A stretch of DNA of 64,000 nt, taken from Phycisphaerae bacterium. GTDB taxonomy: Bacteria; Planctomycetota; Phycisphaerae; Phycisphaerales; UBA1924. Location: the NCBI GenBank assembly GCA_030429705.1, contig JAUIES010000001.1, forward strand, positions 496,001 to 560,000. The letters run 5' to 3'. The notes under the pieces are model-generated. The model made no database searches and was not told the origin of the DNA. It worked only from the letters and a program-made list of their open reading frames with translations. This document shows positions 7,709 through 16,842 of the stretch, piece after piece. Made by a program: the position numbers and the translations under genes. Within the stretch, counting starts at the first letter, position 1, and every line of letters starts with the position of its first letter.

Positions 7709-10700
7709 ATGTCACGACACCCGCACCAATCTTGCTTGCTCTCACTTGTTCTCATTGCGGGGACTGCTGTCTGCAGCGGGACACCGGCTGTCGCTCAGGT
7801 CGAAAAACCACCAGCCGCAACTTTTTCCCCCTCGTTGCTCTTTGACACCCGAGACCTGCCGCTGCAGTCGATACCCGGCTCGATTCGATTTCAGGCAGAC
7901 CGTGCGTGGACCTGGCGCGAAGGCAACACGCATCGAATTGTCTTGGAAAGAGATGCGATCATCGAACTCGGCGCCTCGCAGTTTCAGGCCTCGCGGGCGG
8001 TCATCTGGCTCAGAGAGATTGGGCATGGGGGTGCCGATCGATCGTATCAGGTATTCGCGTATCTCGAAGATGTGCGCACGCCGGCTGCCGATGCGGCTGT
8101 GAGCGTCGAAGCCGACCAACTGCCCATTCGCGCCGTGATCCGGGGCATACCCAAGCTCGCTGCCGATCTTCGGCTCGCTGGTCCGCCGACGCCACAGAGC
8201 AAGCCAACGCCCGAGCGCAACACATTTGACGCGATGGAATCAGCGTCGCAAGCACTCAGCAGTGCCTTCACCAATCGACCAGACAGACCGACCTCACCGG
8301 GCGATGATGGTCCTGCGATTCCGGTGATCGATCCGGGTCAGCCGAAACCCGACCAACCAACGATCGAACCGGTTGAACCGGCCGACCCAGATCAGCCGAT
8401 CACGCCCCCGATCGAACCTGAGCGTGCTCTTAAACCTGGCGAACCACCAGCATCTCCTGTTGATGTCGCGCCTGATGTTGCCACGGATATCGCGCCGACT
8501 CGATCACCAATCTTTCGCGCGGAGGGCCTGTTCTTTGTGGCTGCAGGCGATCGAGTTGTCATGCAGTCAGGGGAGTTTGACAATGCTGTCGTTATCACAG
8601 GCGGCGTGGTCCTCCAGTATCAAAACGACGCTGAGTCACTCGAACTGACCGCCGAGCGAGGTGTGATTTTTCTCAAGCCCGGTCGCCTCACCGATCAACT
8701 CAGCGCGTTCTCCGCCGATGATGTCATCGGAGTTTATCTTGAAGGCGAAGTGCGCGCCACCAACGGGCAATACACCGTCCGAGGCCCGCGCATTTATTAT
8801 GATGTCGCTGCAGATCGCGCTCTCATTCTTGATGCCGTTTTCTGGGCTTATGAACAGCGGCTTCGCATGCCGCTCTACATGCGCGCTGATGCCATCCGCC
8901 AGGAAGCGGGCAACCAGTTCAGTGCGGAAAAAGCGTCGCTTTCGAACACCGCGTTCTTCCACCCTGACTTCACGATCGGTACGAGTTCGGTCACGATCAC
9001 ACAGACAGAAAACGACGAGGGTGAATCGAAGGTCACCATGGATGCTCGGCACATCACCATTCGAGCTGGCGATATCCCGTTCTTCTGGTGGCCACGATAC
9101 AAAGGTGACCCGGAACGAATCCCCATCCGCAACATCGGGTTCAAGGACTCCAACCGCACCGGAGCCGTCATCCAGACCAAATGGGATGCGTTCTCACTGC
9201 TCGGCATTCAACCGCTCAACGGACTCGATGCCACGCTGATCTTCGACCACTACAGCGACCGTGGGTTCGGCATCGGTGTCGATGCCTCGTGGGGCAGCGA
9301 CACCAGCGCGGGCGACCTTTATGCCTATGGCCTACCCGAAGACGACGGCACAGACATCGTCGCTCGGCGCGTCGAGATTGAACGGGACCGCGAAGCGAGA
9401 TCCATGGCCTTCTTCCGCCACCGCGAAGAACTCCCCGATGGCTGGACGGTCTTGTTTGAAGCGTCCTATGCATCAGATGAAGCGTTCATTCCCGCATTGT
9501 TTCCAGAGATCGGCCGCGAAACACGCGAACTGACCACACGCGTCTTTGCTCGTCGAAACAGCGAGAACACACAGTTTTCGCTGGAAGCAAAGGGCTCGCT
9601 CAACGACTTCATCATCCCCGAACACCAACTCCAAGCGCCCGGTTATCTCGTCGACAAACTGCCCGAACTCAAATATACCGCGATTGGAAGCGACATTCTG
9701 TCTGAGACCTTTCCCGGGTTGCTCTCGCACACCTGGGATGCAACCTATTCGCAAATGCGGTTCCGATTCAGCGAAGTGGATGCATCCACGCTCGGCTTTG
9801 ATCGCGATCATGCTGCCCAACGCGCATTTGGAACCGATGCCGATCAGTCGCTCGGCGACCTCTACCGGTCAATGGGTCTCAACGAATCCATGGTCAATCG
9901 TTTTGATACCCGCCACGAAATCAGTGCACAACTCAAAGCGGGCGAGGTGTTCATCACGCCGTTTGCCATCGGACGAGTGACTGTTTACGACGATGCCTTC
10001 ACCGGTTTCAGCCCGGCGGAATCAGATCAAGTCCGCCTGTGGGGGGGAGTCGGGACAACCCTTGCAACCTCCTTCCACAGAACCTACAGCGACACGCAGT
10101 CAACACTCCTTGATATCCATGGCATCCGTCACATCATCGAACCCAGCATCACGGTGTTCCACGCCGACACCACGATCGATCGAGTCGACCTGCCCGTCTT
10201 TGACGACGAAGTCGAGTCCATCCTTGAGGGCACCTCTGTCAACCTCAGGCTTGCCAACACTTGGCAGACCAAACGCGGCGGTCCGGGCCGATGGCGCTCT
10301 GTCGATCTTTTGCGTGCGAACATCGAATATGTCTGGCACGGCAACGATACTGGTCGCGAATCACCAATCGGTCGCTACTACGCCGCACGACCCGAACTCT
10401 CCGTGCCGGGTGAGTACTTCCGCTTTGACTCGACGCTTCAGCTGACGGAAGCACTTGCTATCGCTGGCGAGACAATCTACGACCTCGAGATCAACCAGCA
10501 AGCGCGGTCGTCGATCGGTGCACTCGTCGAACACACACCCGATTTCCTCTCGACAGCCGAACTGCGCTATATCAACAGCCAGGATGTCACCTACGGCCGA
10601 CTCGGCTTCCTGTACACCTTGACCAACAAGTACCGGATGGCGCTCAACACCACCTACAACTTCGACAAAGAAGACTTCCAGAACATCAACGCTCGTATTT

Positions 10701-10864
10701 ATCGCAAATTTACGATTGGCGAGGTCGGGCTCGGTATTCGATATGACAACATTCGCGGCGAGACTTCGTTCGGCATCACCTTTACGCCGATCGGTAATCC
10801 CGGTGGCCGAATCGGTGGACCAGTGAACAGCAGTTCAGATTTCCAAGACAGTTTTGGCAGTTGA
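7709..10864 (+). CDS. lptD: LptD-like outer-membrane LPS-assembly protein
   Basis: A large exported beta-rich protein (1051 residues from the ATG at 7709). It begins MSRHPHQSCLLSLVLIAG with a signal peptide ending near AVAQV. An OstA/LptA-like segment follows, split by a proline-rich linker (about residues 165-265), then a second OstA-like stretch and the LptD motif IPFFWWPRYKGDPER...FKDSNRTGAVIQ, and a long beta-strand-rich region that should form the barrel. LptD inserts LPS into the outer leaflet with LptE. The longer frame from 7544 would overlap the divergent gene and lacks a signal peptide at its start. The assignment rests on architecture and a few motifs, so an LptD-related protein with another cargo is possible. 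Confidence 0.72.
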   Translation: MSRHPHQSCLLSLVLIAGTAVCSGTPAVAQVEKPPAATFSPSLLFDTRDLPLQSIPGSIRFQADRAWTWREGNTHRIVLERDAIIELGASQFQASRAVIWLREIGHGGADRSYQVFAYLEDVRTPAADAAVSVEADQLPIRAVIRGIPKLAADLRLAGPPTPQSKPTPERNTFDAMESASQALSSAFTNRPDRPTSPGDDGPAIPVIDPGQPKPDQPTIEPVEPADPDQPITPPIEPERALKPGEPPASPVDVAPDVATDIAPTRSPIFRAEGLFFVAAGDRVVMQSGEFDNAVVITGGVVLQYQNDAESLELTAERGVIFLKPGRLTDQLSAFSADDVIGVYLEGEVRATNGQYTVRGPRIYYDVAADRALILDAVFWAYEQRLRMPLYMRADAIRQEAGNQFSAEKASLSNTAFFHPDFTIGTSSVTITQTENDEGESKVTMDARHITIRAGDIPFFWWPRYKGDPERIPIRNIGFKDSNRTGAVIQTKWDAFSLLGIQPLNGLDATLIFDHYSDRGFGIGVDASWGSDTSAGDLYAYGLPEDDGTDIVARRVEIERDREARSMAFFRHREELPDGWTVLFEASYASDEAFIPALFPEIGRETRELTTRVFARRNSENTQFSLEAKGSLNDFIIPEHQLQAPGYLVDKLPELKYTAIGSDILSETFPGLLSHTWDATYSQMRFRFSEVDASTLGFDRDHAAQRAFGTDADQSLGDLYRSMGLNESMVNRFDTRHEISAQLKAGEVFITPFAIGRVTVYDDAFTGFSPAESDQVRLWGGVGTTLATSFHRTYSDTQSTLLDIHGIRHIIEPSITVFHADTTIDRVDLPVFDDEVESILEGTSVNLRLANTWQTKRGGPGRWRSVDLLRANIEYVWHGNDTGRESPIGRYYAARPELSVPGEYFRFDSTLQLTEALAIAGETIYDLEINQQARSSIGALVEHTPDFLSTAELRYINSQDVTYGRLGFLYTLTNKYRMALNTTYNFDKEDFQNINARIYRKFTIGEVGLGIRYDNIRGETSFGITFTPIGNPGGRIGGPVNSSSDFQDSFGS

Positions 10865-10899
10865 CGATTTGATCGATTGACGAACCGAACGAATTGTCC

Positions 10900-11796
10900 T
10901 TATCCCCCACCATCATCATCACCGGTTGATTCACCTTCACCTGCGTCGTTTGTTGGTTCGGCTTCTCGCTCCGCTTCGTCTTGTGCCGCTCGCCGCGCTG
11001 CACGCTGTTCTCTCATCTCTTCTTCACGATATTTGCCATAGGCATACCCAACCATCACTGCCGGAATCGCGAACTTCTCGACGGCAGACTGACCAAGTTG
11101 GTTCATACTCGTGGTCTTTCCACGCTTCACATCGGCAGTCATGTCGCGCACACCGTTCTCGATGGTCTTGAACAGACTCCCCCAGATCATGTACTCGTCA
11201 TCCGTGTCAGGCAAGATCATGCGGGCACCCGGCAGGTTCGTCGGCAACATCAAATACCACCCGTCCTCTTGTTTCTGGATCAACAGACCCCATGGCTGCA
11301 GCAGCACCTGCCCGTCGTACATCACACCATAACTGTCATCAGCAATATAGATCACATCCAACTTGTCGCTGTAGAGTTCGAGCCATCCGTACGGATCGGA
11401 AAATATCCGCTTGGCAATTTCACGAAATTGCTCCCCCCCACCCGGACCGCCGCGGCCACCAGCGCCTGACGCAATCTGTTCGATCAGCGACTGCCCGCCA
11501 TCCGCCTCGATCCGCTCGCGCATCTCGGTCAACTCTTCAGGAAACTTCTCCGCGATTGTGTCGGCGAGTTCCTCCATCGAGCCCAGCATCAACCCGATCT
11601 GATTGAGGAGCGAACGCATCTGGATGTTTTCGGCGTACACCAACTCCGTCAGACGCTCAGCCTCGTCACGCTGCACCATCAGAACCGCAGACCCGATGAC
11701 ATCTTCCGGGCTCGCCCGGCTGTATTCCTGCTGGGGTCTACTACACCCCGTGCACATCACCATCAATGCGATCAGCATGAATCCAATTACGCGCAT
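10900..11796 (-). CDS. Exported lipoprotein, unknown function
   Basis: A 298-residue protein with a short positive N-terminus, a hydrophobic stretch and a lipobox-like CTGC near residue 19, so it is probably a lipid-anchored lipoprotein. The middle is helical and acidic, with a Gly-rich insertion (GAGGRGGPGGG); the end is charged (EEEMREQRAARRAAQ) and closes in an Asp/Gly tail. No domain is recognised. The ATG at 11796 follows AAGGAG; the codon before it is TTG. It converges with lptD (35 bp between the ends) and diverges from thiS. Confidence 0.65.
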   Translation of the reverse strand: MRVIGFMLIALMVMCTGCSRPQQEYSRASPEDVIGSAVLMVQRDEAERLTELVYAENIQMRSLLNQIGLMLGSMEELADTIAEKFPEELTEMRERIEADGGQSLIEQIASGAGGRGGPGGGEQFREIAKRIFSDPYGWLELYSDKLDVIYIADDSYGVMYDGQVLLQPWGLLIQKQEDGWYLMLPTNLPGARMILPDTDDEYMIWGSLFKTIENGVRDMTADVKRGKTTSMNQLGQSAVEKFAIPAVMVGYAYGKYREEEMREQRAARRAAQDEAEREAEPTNDAGEGESTGDDDGGG

Positions 11797-11874
11797 CAAG
11801 TTCTCCTTCGCCAGAACGACAGCACCCGTTCAACACCGTCCGACGAACCATGACACCATGCCCTAAACTCTAGA

Positions 11875-12075
11875 ATGCTCGTCACCGTCAATGGACAACC
11901 GACCGATGTCCCACAGGGAATCACCGTACGCGATCTGATCGAACGCCTCGGACTCGAGAAAGCGGTTTGTGCTGCCGAACTCAACAAGAACCTCGTTCCT
12001 CATCGCGAACATCGGACGCAAACACTCAACGAACACGACATCATTGAGATCGTGACACTTGTCGGCGGCGGCTGA
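11875..12075 (+). CDS. thiS: Sulfur carrier protein ThiS
   Basis: A 66-residue ubiquitin-fold protein. It has VNGQPTDVPQGITVRDLI at the start and ends in VTLVGGG; the C-terminal Gly-Gly is the site that is adenylated by ThiF and becomes the thiocarboxylate used by ThiG for thiazole synthesis. Here there is one additional glycine. No other thiamine gene is adjacent, so it stands alone. No strong ribosome-binding site precedes the ATG. It diverges from the lipoprotein gene, with 78 bp between starts. Confidence 0.9.
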   Translation: MLVTVNGQPTDVPQGITVRDLIERLGLEKAVCAAELNKNLVPHREHRTQTLNEHDIIEIVTLVGGG

Positions 12076-12114
12076 CCGCGCTGACCCTCGCACAACGACA
12101 TCCAAATCAGTTTG

Positions 12115-12786
12115 TTACTTCTTCTTCGTTTTCTTCACGGTCTTTTTCGAAGCATCCCGCTTTGCAGATGTCTTGCGAGTCACTTTCTTCACAGCAACCT
12201 TCTTTGAAGCCACTTTCTTGGTAGACTTTTTGGCCGTCTTCTTCGCTGAGGATTTCTGGGCCGGTGCTTTCATCGTCGTCTTGGCTTGTCCTGCTGCTAC
12301 AGCTCCGGTCTGGGCAGCCCGCTTTTTCTTCACCGAGTCAGGCAGCGCGGCTTCGTACTGCTCGATGAACTGATCGACCGTCATTCGGCTAATCGCCTCC
12401 CCGATCACCTCGAGCGGGACCTCGTCGATGCTCTTGAAACGCACGCAACTCTTCCCCATGTTCAGTTTCTTGCCCGCTGCTTTCCAGGCCTTGGCGAACC
12501 ACGCTGCCAACTTCGGGTCGCTATAGATGCACGACATATACACCGCCATGTGACTCTTCTGTGATGCAAGACTGACGAACGGCAATGGCTGCTTCGGATC
12601 ACAGTGGTATCCGTGTGGATAAACCGTGTGCGGCACAAAATACCCGATCATCCCATACTGAATCCCTTCCTTCACCTTCGGATCGAGGTTCTTCTTGATC
12701 ACCGCGCGAATCTGCTTGATCGCCTTCGCGCGGTCCGCTGGCAAGTTGTCGATGTACGCTTTGACCGTCGTCGCTTTATCAGCCAT
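12115..12786 (-). CDS. DUF1801 protein with a lysine/alanine-rich histone-like tail
   Basis: The first ~150 residues (VKAYIDNLPADRAKAIKQI, GIQYGMIGYFVP, KQPLPFVSLASQKSHMAVYM, GKSCVRFKSIDEVP) match the small DUF1801/YdhG-type domain. After about residue 155 the protein turns into a Lys/Ala/Ser/Thr tail (KKTAKKSTKKVASKK and similar) like bacterial histone H1-like proteins, ending KKTKKK. AAGGGAG precedes the ATG at 12786. The fusion suggests a nucleic-acid-binding tail on a domain of unknown role. It converges with thiS (39 bp between the ends). Confidence 0.8.
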   Translation of the reverse strand: MADKATTVKAYIDNLPADRAKAIKQIRAVIKKNLDPKVKEGIQYGMIGYFVPHTVYPHGYHCDPKQPLPFVSLASQKSHMAVYMSCIYSDPKLAAWFAKAWKAAGKKLNMGKSCVRFKSIDEVPLEVIGEAISRMTVDQFIEQYEAALPDSVKKKRAAQTGAVAAGQAKTTMKAPAQKSSAKKTAKKSTKKVASKKVAVKKVTRKTSAKRDASKKTVKKTKKK

Positions 12787-12843
12787 GGCTCCCTTTCCGT
12801 TTTCTACAAGCCTCTGCACTCGTGGCGCCGCACACCCGGATAT

Positions 12844-14211
12844 CTACTCATCCAATCCACTCGTAAGCCGACGCTTCGGCTCTTCCGACATTTTGAGTTC
12901 AACGATCTCTTTCGCACTCTTCGCATCCGCGGCTTCAAACTTCCGAAGCGTGGGCACCAGTCGCGCATCAATCGAACCGACAACCTCATCAAACTTCCGA
13001 GACGACTTCCCGATCAACTGCCCCAGTTCGTTGATCTTTGCAAATGCCACGGCTGCCCGTTCATGCAGTTCTTTGCCGAGCAACGACAACTCGGCAGCGT
13101 GTTCAGTGAGGCTGTGCTCGCGCCAACCGACCGCTACCGCACGCAACAGTCCGATCAGCGTGCTCGGACTCGCCAACACCACATTGTGCTCTGCCGCAAA
13201 CCCGATCAGGTCGGGCTGCCGAGCAAGTGCCGCATCAATGAAATGGTCACCCGGCACAAACATCACCACAAAATCGGGCGACCCTTCATACTGCGCCCAG
13301 TACTTCTTTGCCCCGAGTTTCTTCGCCTGATCGAGCACATGCCGTGCAAAGCGCGTCAGGTGCTCCTCGCGTTCCTTGTCGTCTTGCGCGTTGACAGCTT
13401 CCAGATACGCATAGGTGTTCGTCTTGGCATCGACAGCGATGATCCGTTCGTTCGGCAATCGCACCACCATGTCTGGCCGCAACAACCCTCCCTCGCTATC
13501 GCGTGTGCTCGACTGTTCATCGAAATCACAGTAACTCGTCATCCCGGCAAGTTCGGCGACGCGCCGCAACTGGACCTCGCCGTACTGACCGCGAATCTCC
13601 GGTCGGCTCAACGCTTTCGTCAGCCGCGCCGTCTCCGCCCGCAGCCCGTCACTGGAACCGGTCACCGTTTCGATCTTTTCCTGCAGCCTTGCGAAACTCT
13701 CGACCCGCAGTTTCTCGATCTCGGCGAGCTTATCGCGCGTCTGCCCGAGCACTTCCCCGATCGGTTTGACCAAATCACTCTGCTCTTTTTTCGCTGCATC
13801 GAAGACCGGCTTTGCCTGCTGCAAGAACTCCGCACGCGATTCCTTGAGCGCCTCACCCGACAGCGCCTTGAAGGTCTCGCGCAGCCGCGTCTCGTTTTTC
13901 TCGAGTTCCTGCTTGATGACTTCGACATTTTCAAGCCGCTCGCGCAACTGCGACAACTGCTGGCTCAACTCGAGGACGCGCGTGCCGCTTTCTTCCGCCC
14001 GACCTCGCTCGACGGCGATCTCATTTCGAAACCGCTCGGCAGCCGCTGCAGACTCCTGCACGATTTCATCAACCCGCAGCGCCGCCTGTTCTGCTCGCGC
14101 AGCCACAGACGCATGCTCGCGCACCAGCCGCCCGCGACCGACCGTCAACCACGCTGCAACACCAATCGCTGCGAGCGCCAGCACCCCAAACACCCAGGTC
14201 AATGGTTCCAT
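12844..14211 (-). CDS. rmuC: DNA recombination protein RmuC
   Basis: A 455-residue protein with one N-terminal membrane segment (WVFGVLALAAIGVAAWL), a long coiled coil (about residues 35-190), then the RmuC nuclease-like domain: RGQYGEVQLRRVAELAGM, RPDMVVRLPNERIIAVDAKTN, and SPDFVVMFVPGDHF. RmuC proteins limit inversions at short inverted repeats; the domain is related to PD-(D/E)XK nucleases (the D and K of VDAKTN fit). Length and order match the family. Confidence 0.9.
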   Translation of the reverse strand: MEPLTWVFGVLALAAIGVAAWLTVGRGRLVREHASVAARAEQAALRVDEIVQESAAAAERFRNEIAVERGRAEESGTRVLELSQQLSQLRERLENVEVIKQELEKNETRLRETFKALSGEALKESRAEFLQQAKPVFDAAKKEQSDLVKPIGEVLGQTRDKLAEIEKLRVESFARLQEKIETVTGSSDGLRAETARLTKALSRPEIRGQYGEVQLRRVAELAGMTSYCDFDEQSSTRDSEGGLLRPDMVVRLPNERIIAVDAKTNTYAYLEAVNAQDDKEREEHLTRFARHVLDQAKKLGAKKYWAQYEGSPDFVVMFVPGDHFIDAALARQPDLIGFAAEHNVVLASPSTLIGLLRAVAVGWREHSLTEHAAELSLLGKELHERAAVAFAKINELGQLIGKSSRKFDEVVGSIDARLVPTLRKFEAADAKSAKEIVELKMSEEPKRRLTSGLDE

Positions 14212-14298
14212 ACAAGGAGTCTACCACAAGCACACCGGCGATCTCGCTCAGGATTGGTGTTTGCATCGCCACTCACCATTTGAATCAATCAACGAATG

Positions 14299-14328
14299 AA
14301 AAAACCGAGACCCCCTCCGGGCCTCGGC
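14299..14328 (-). terminator. Rho-independent terminator of the cupredoxin gene
   Basis: On the minus strand a GC-rich hairpin (CCGAG...CTCGG outer stem with an inner CCC/GGG) spans 14305-14327 and is followed directly by six T residues. It lies about 40 bp after the cupredoxin stop codon. Confidence 0.75.
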
Positions 14329-14366
14329 TTCAATGTTTATCGAGATACGCGATTGTATTGCGACGA

Positions 14367-14795
14367 TCACCGACGACGACGGACCGCAATCAATCCGGCT
14401 GGTGCCAGTAGCGCGAGCGCGCCAGGCGCCGGAATGACATTCACTTGCGATCTCATCCCGATCCCGGAATGAATTTCGCAGTGATAGTCAACCAAACCCG
14501 TTTCGGTGAAGGTGTACGAAAACATCGTCCCCGCAGCCCCGGTCGGGTCACCAGACCGAAACAGCAATCCCTCACTCGGCTCACCCTGTTCACCTGAAAC
14601 GACATTGTGGAAACCGGCGACCCAAAGCCACTCTACGGTGTCACCGACATTGATCGTCAGATCAATGTCCATATTGGATTGACCTTCATACACGAAGTTG
14701 AGCCCATCGAGCGTGATGTTGTATGTATCACCCGCGCTCGCAGCCGACGCCGCTATACCCAACCCGGCCATCATCAAAATACGATTCAAACGCAT
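14367..14795 (-). CDS. Secreted plastocyanin/azurin-like cupredoxin with PEP-CTERM-like sorting tail
   Basis: A 142-residue exported protein. The signal peptide ends near SAASAG. The type I copper ligands can be placed as His63 (GFHNV), Cys106, His109 and Met114 (YHCEIHSGIGM), the plastocyanin spacing C-x2-H-x4-M. It ends in PAPGALALLAPAGLIAVRRRR, a proline-glycine motif, hydrophobic helix and arginine cluster of the PEP-CTERM type that is cut by an exosortase-like enzyme. It probably carries electrons at the cell surface. GAGAGG precedes the ATG. A terminator follows the gene. Confidence 0.8.
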   Translation of the reverse strand: MRLNRILMMAGLGIAASAASAGDTYNITLDGLNFVYEGQSNMDIDLTINVGDTVEWLWVAGFHNVVSGEQGEPSEGLLFRSGDPTGAAGTMFSYTFTETGLVDYHCEIHSGIGMRSQVNVIPAPGALALLAPAGLIAVRRRR

Positions 14796-15056
14796 CGTTC
14801 ATTCCTCTCTTTCATCATGCAGTCACAGAAACAACCCCCTGTGGACACAGTCAAATCTACAACACGATCCTGCTCCTGACGACCCACTAAACGGTGGGAA
14901 CTGCAACAACGACTCGCCGACACCCGGTCAAACCAGGTACAGGACATTGCCCGATAACCAGCTTTTCCAGTACTGGCGCGAGGGGTCGAGCTCTGCACGG
15001 GCACTCCTCTCACAGCCCATCGCCTCGCTAGGGGGTCAGTTCGAAAAGGAAAGACC

Positions 15057-15920
15057 ATGACCAAAATGCACGCCCTCGCCACGCTTGTTGCCGCGATCTC
15101 GACACCCGAATTCGCGCAGGACTGGCTCGACAACTTCACCGACGGCAGCGCCACCGATGGTTCACCTGTCTCATGGGTCGAAACACCCGCATTCGGTAGC
15201 ACCTTCGAGGTGAACGGAAGCGATCTCGTCATTACGATGAACACCGAGTCGCCTGTGCCGACTATCTCATCTACAAGAGTGATGAATTTTTTCCCTGCTG
15301 GAGCATCCGTCCGAGCACGCATGGTCGCGACCAATGGCCCCGGCCGATACACGGTTGCGTTCGCTGACAACAAAGCAGGTATCCGTGGCTATGTCGCGTC
15401 ACTCTCCACATGCGGCCCTTCGGGTGGCACACTCGAACTCTTCCGTGGCGATGTCCTCGGATTCATCGATGTACTCGGGACCATTCCCATGCCCTATGGC
15501 CCGCTCGAAGAGTTCATCGTCCAACTCGATGTCTTCGATGGTGTCGTCTCCGCACGCGCGTGGCGACCCGGAGAACCATTCCCCACCGACCCCATGATCT
15601 CGGCGCCGGATGACACTTATCCGGAGGGTGTCGCATCCATCGCCACACAGGACTTCGGCGGCGGAAACAGTTGCACCGCCCCGGGAGACCGAACCGATTC
15701 GACCACCCATGTCAGATATGCCCAGGCATCTGCAACCCCGTTGACACACTCGAGCGCAGGCGATTTCAACGCTGACGGGATTCAAGATTTTTTCGATGTG
15801 CAGGCATTCCTCGAAGCGTTCGCAGTCGGGGCCGACACTGCCGACTGGGTCGACGATGACGAGTTGAACTTCTTCGATGTCCAGGCGTTCCTCGCATCCT
15901 TCGCCGATGGATCGCCCTGA
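15057..15920 (+). CDS. Exported protein with C-terminal GC-type dockerin-like domain (variant lacking the paired cysteines)
   Basis: A 287-residue secreted protein with a short signal peptide, a beta-rich domain of unknown function (LamG-like in composition), and two C-terminal repeats: DFNADGIQDFFDVQAFLEAFA and ELNFFDVQAFLASFA, ending DGSP. This is the duplicated dockerin-like module known from Phycisphaerae proteins. Unlike the other five copies in the window it lacks both the cysteine before the first repeat and the cysteine of the final GCP. AAGGAA lies before the ATG. Confidence 0.78.
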   Translation: MTKMHALATLVAAISTPEFAQDWLDNFTDGSATDGSPVSWVETPAFGSTFEVNGSDLVITMNTESPVPTISSTRVMNFFPAGASVRARMVATNGPGRYTVAFADNKAGIRGYVASLSTCGPSGGTLELFRGDVLGFIDVLGTIPMPYGPLEEFIVQLDVFDGVVSARAWRPGEPFPTDPMISAPDDTYPEGVASIATQDFGGGNSCTAPGDRTDSTTHVRYAQASATPLTHSSAGDFNADGIQDFFDVQAFLEAFAVGADTADWVDDDELNFFDVQAFLASFADGSP

Positions 15921-16138
15921 TCCTCATCGACTGACCTGGCCAGCCACTCAATCAATGCGGGTTTGACCGCCCGACCTGCTCTCGAGACCCCTCTCAACAT
16001 GAGTCAAACGGTTCGTCTGTCACGCGCAGGCGGGCCGTTTCGCTCTTTTGTCGTGGCCGTCCGTCGCTGCATCGACTACCCGCCCTGCCTCATGTCGACC
16101 TGCCAACTTGGCACCCGGCCAAATCGAGTGCGAGCACA

Positions 16139-16166
16139 TTGGCAGCACCGGCACATCGATCATAAG
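16139..16166 (+). promoter_or_regulatory. Possible sigma70-type promoter upstream of the receiver-groESL block
   Basis: TTGGCA at 16139-16144 and CATAAG at 16161-16166 are separated by 16 bases, about 55 bp before the start of the receiver-like gene. The region around it is locally AT-rich. No CIRCE element (TTAGCACTC with its inverted partner) was found here or directly before groES. This is a weak match judged by eye. Confidence 0.3.
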
Positions 16167-16219
16167 TTTATATCGCTTATTGGCAACAAGTTACACGCCA
16201 CATCGATTCGGCACACCCT

Positions 16220-16753
16220 TTGCCAGTCTCTCAGACAGTGATAGCTGCGCGCTTCCATCCAGATTCTGCCAGCACGGGCACCGCGTCCGGGTCGCTCCTG
16301 CCGCGCCTCAATCTTCTGCTGTCCTATGCGGGTTGTCTGGATAGCCCTTGGGTTGACCGTTTGCCCAAACTGCTCGAGCCGCTCGGCGTTCATTCACTCC
16401 GGGCCCAATCCGGTGATGAAGCGTCCGAAGCCATCCGGTCGTACCCGATCCATATCGCCATCGTCGATCTCGGGCTCCCGATGCGGTGCGCTGACCAGCG
16501 CCACACGCCCGCGGGCCCGCAGATTCTTGAGTTGCTTCGGCGTTCGGACGCGCCGCCGCCGATCGTGGCGGTCAAGTCGGGTCAGACCCATCGCGATAAC
16601 GCGCGGCACCTCGCGGCTGCCCTGCGGGCCGGGGTCTTCGCGGTCGTCGATCGCCCGCACGGGCCGGGCGATCTCGAACTCATGCTTTCCGTCCTGCAAC
16701 GCTGTCTTCACCGTCATTACCAGGACCGTTGGCCCAAGGGCATCGGTCCATAA
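16220..16753 (+). CDS. Degenerate response-regulator receiver-like protein upstream of groES
   Basis: A 177-residue frame starting with TTG. Residues 40-170 read like a CheY fold: HIAIVDLGLPM has the aspartate that could be phosphorylated, AGPQILELLRRSDAPPPIVAV and GVFAVVDRPHGPGDLELML follow the order of later strands and helices. The acidic pair after strand 1 is not evident, and the conserved lysine before the late proline is arginine (DRP). No output domain is present. It ends 89 bp before groES on the same strand. Start choice is uncertain; coding is supported mainly by the receiver pattern. Confidence 0.6.
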   Translation: MPVSQTVIAARFHPDSASTGTASGSLLPRLNLLLSYAGCLDSPWVDRLPKLLEPLGVHSLRAQSGDEASEAIRSYPIHIAIVDLGLPMRCADQRHTPAGPQILELLRRSDAPPPIVAVKSGQTHRDNARHLAAALRAGVFAVVDRPHGPGDLELMLSVLQRCLHRHYQDRWPKGIGP

Positions 16754-16842
16754 CCAGTTCACATCGTCGTTCGCGGGCCGACACATCGCCCGCTTCATCA
16801 ATCAACAAGGTTTCAATAGAGAAAAGAAACAGGAGTCCAATC

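Noticed and set aside
12604-14283. 559-codon plus-strand ORF over rmuC
   Set aside because: Antisense to rmuC and part of the DUF1801 gene, with no recognisable domain and shadow-type composition.
16120-16842. CIRCE element before groES
   Set aside because: No TTAGCACTC-N9-GAGTGCTAA or close variant found; the GAGTGC near 16127 has no partner.
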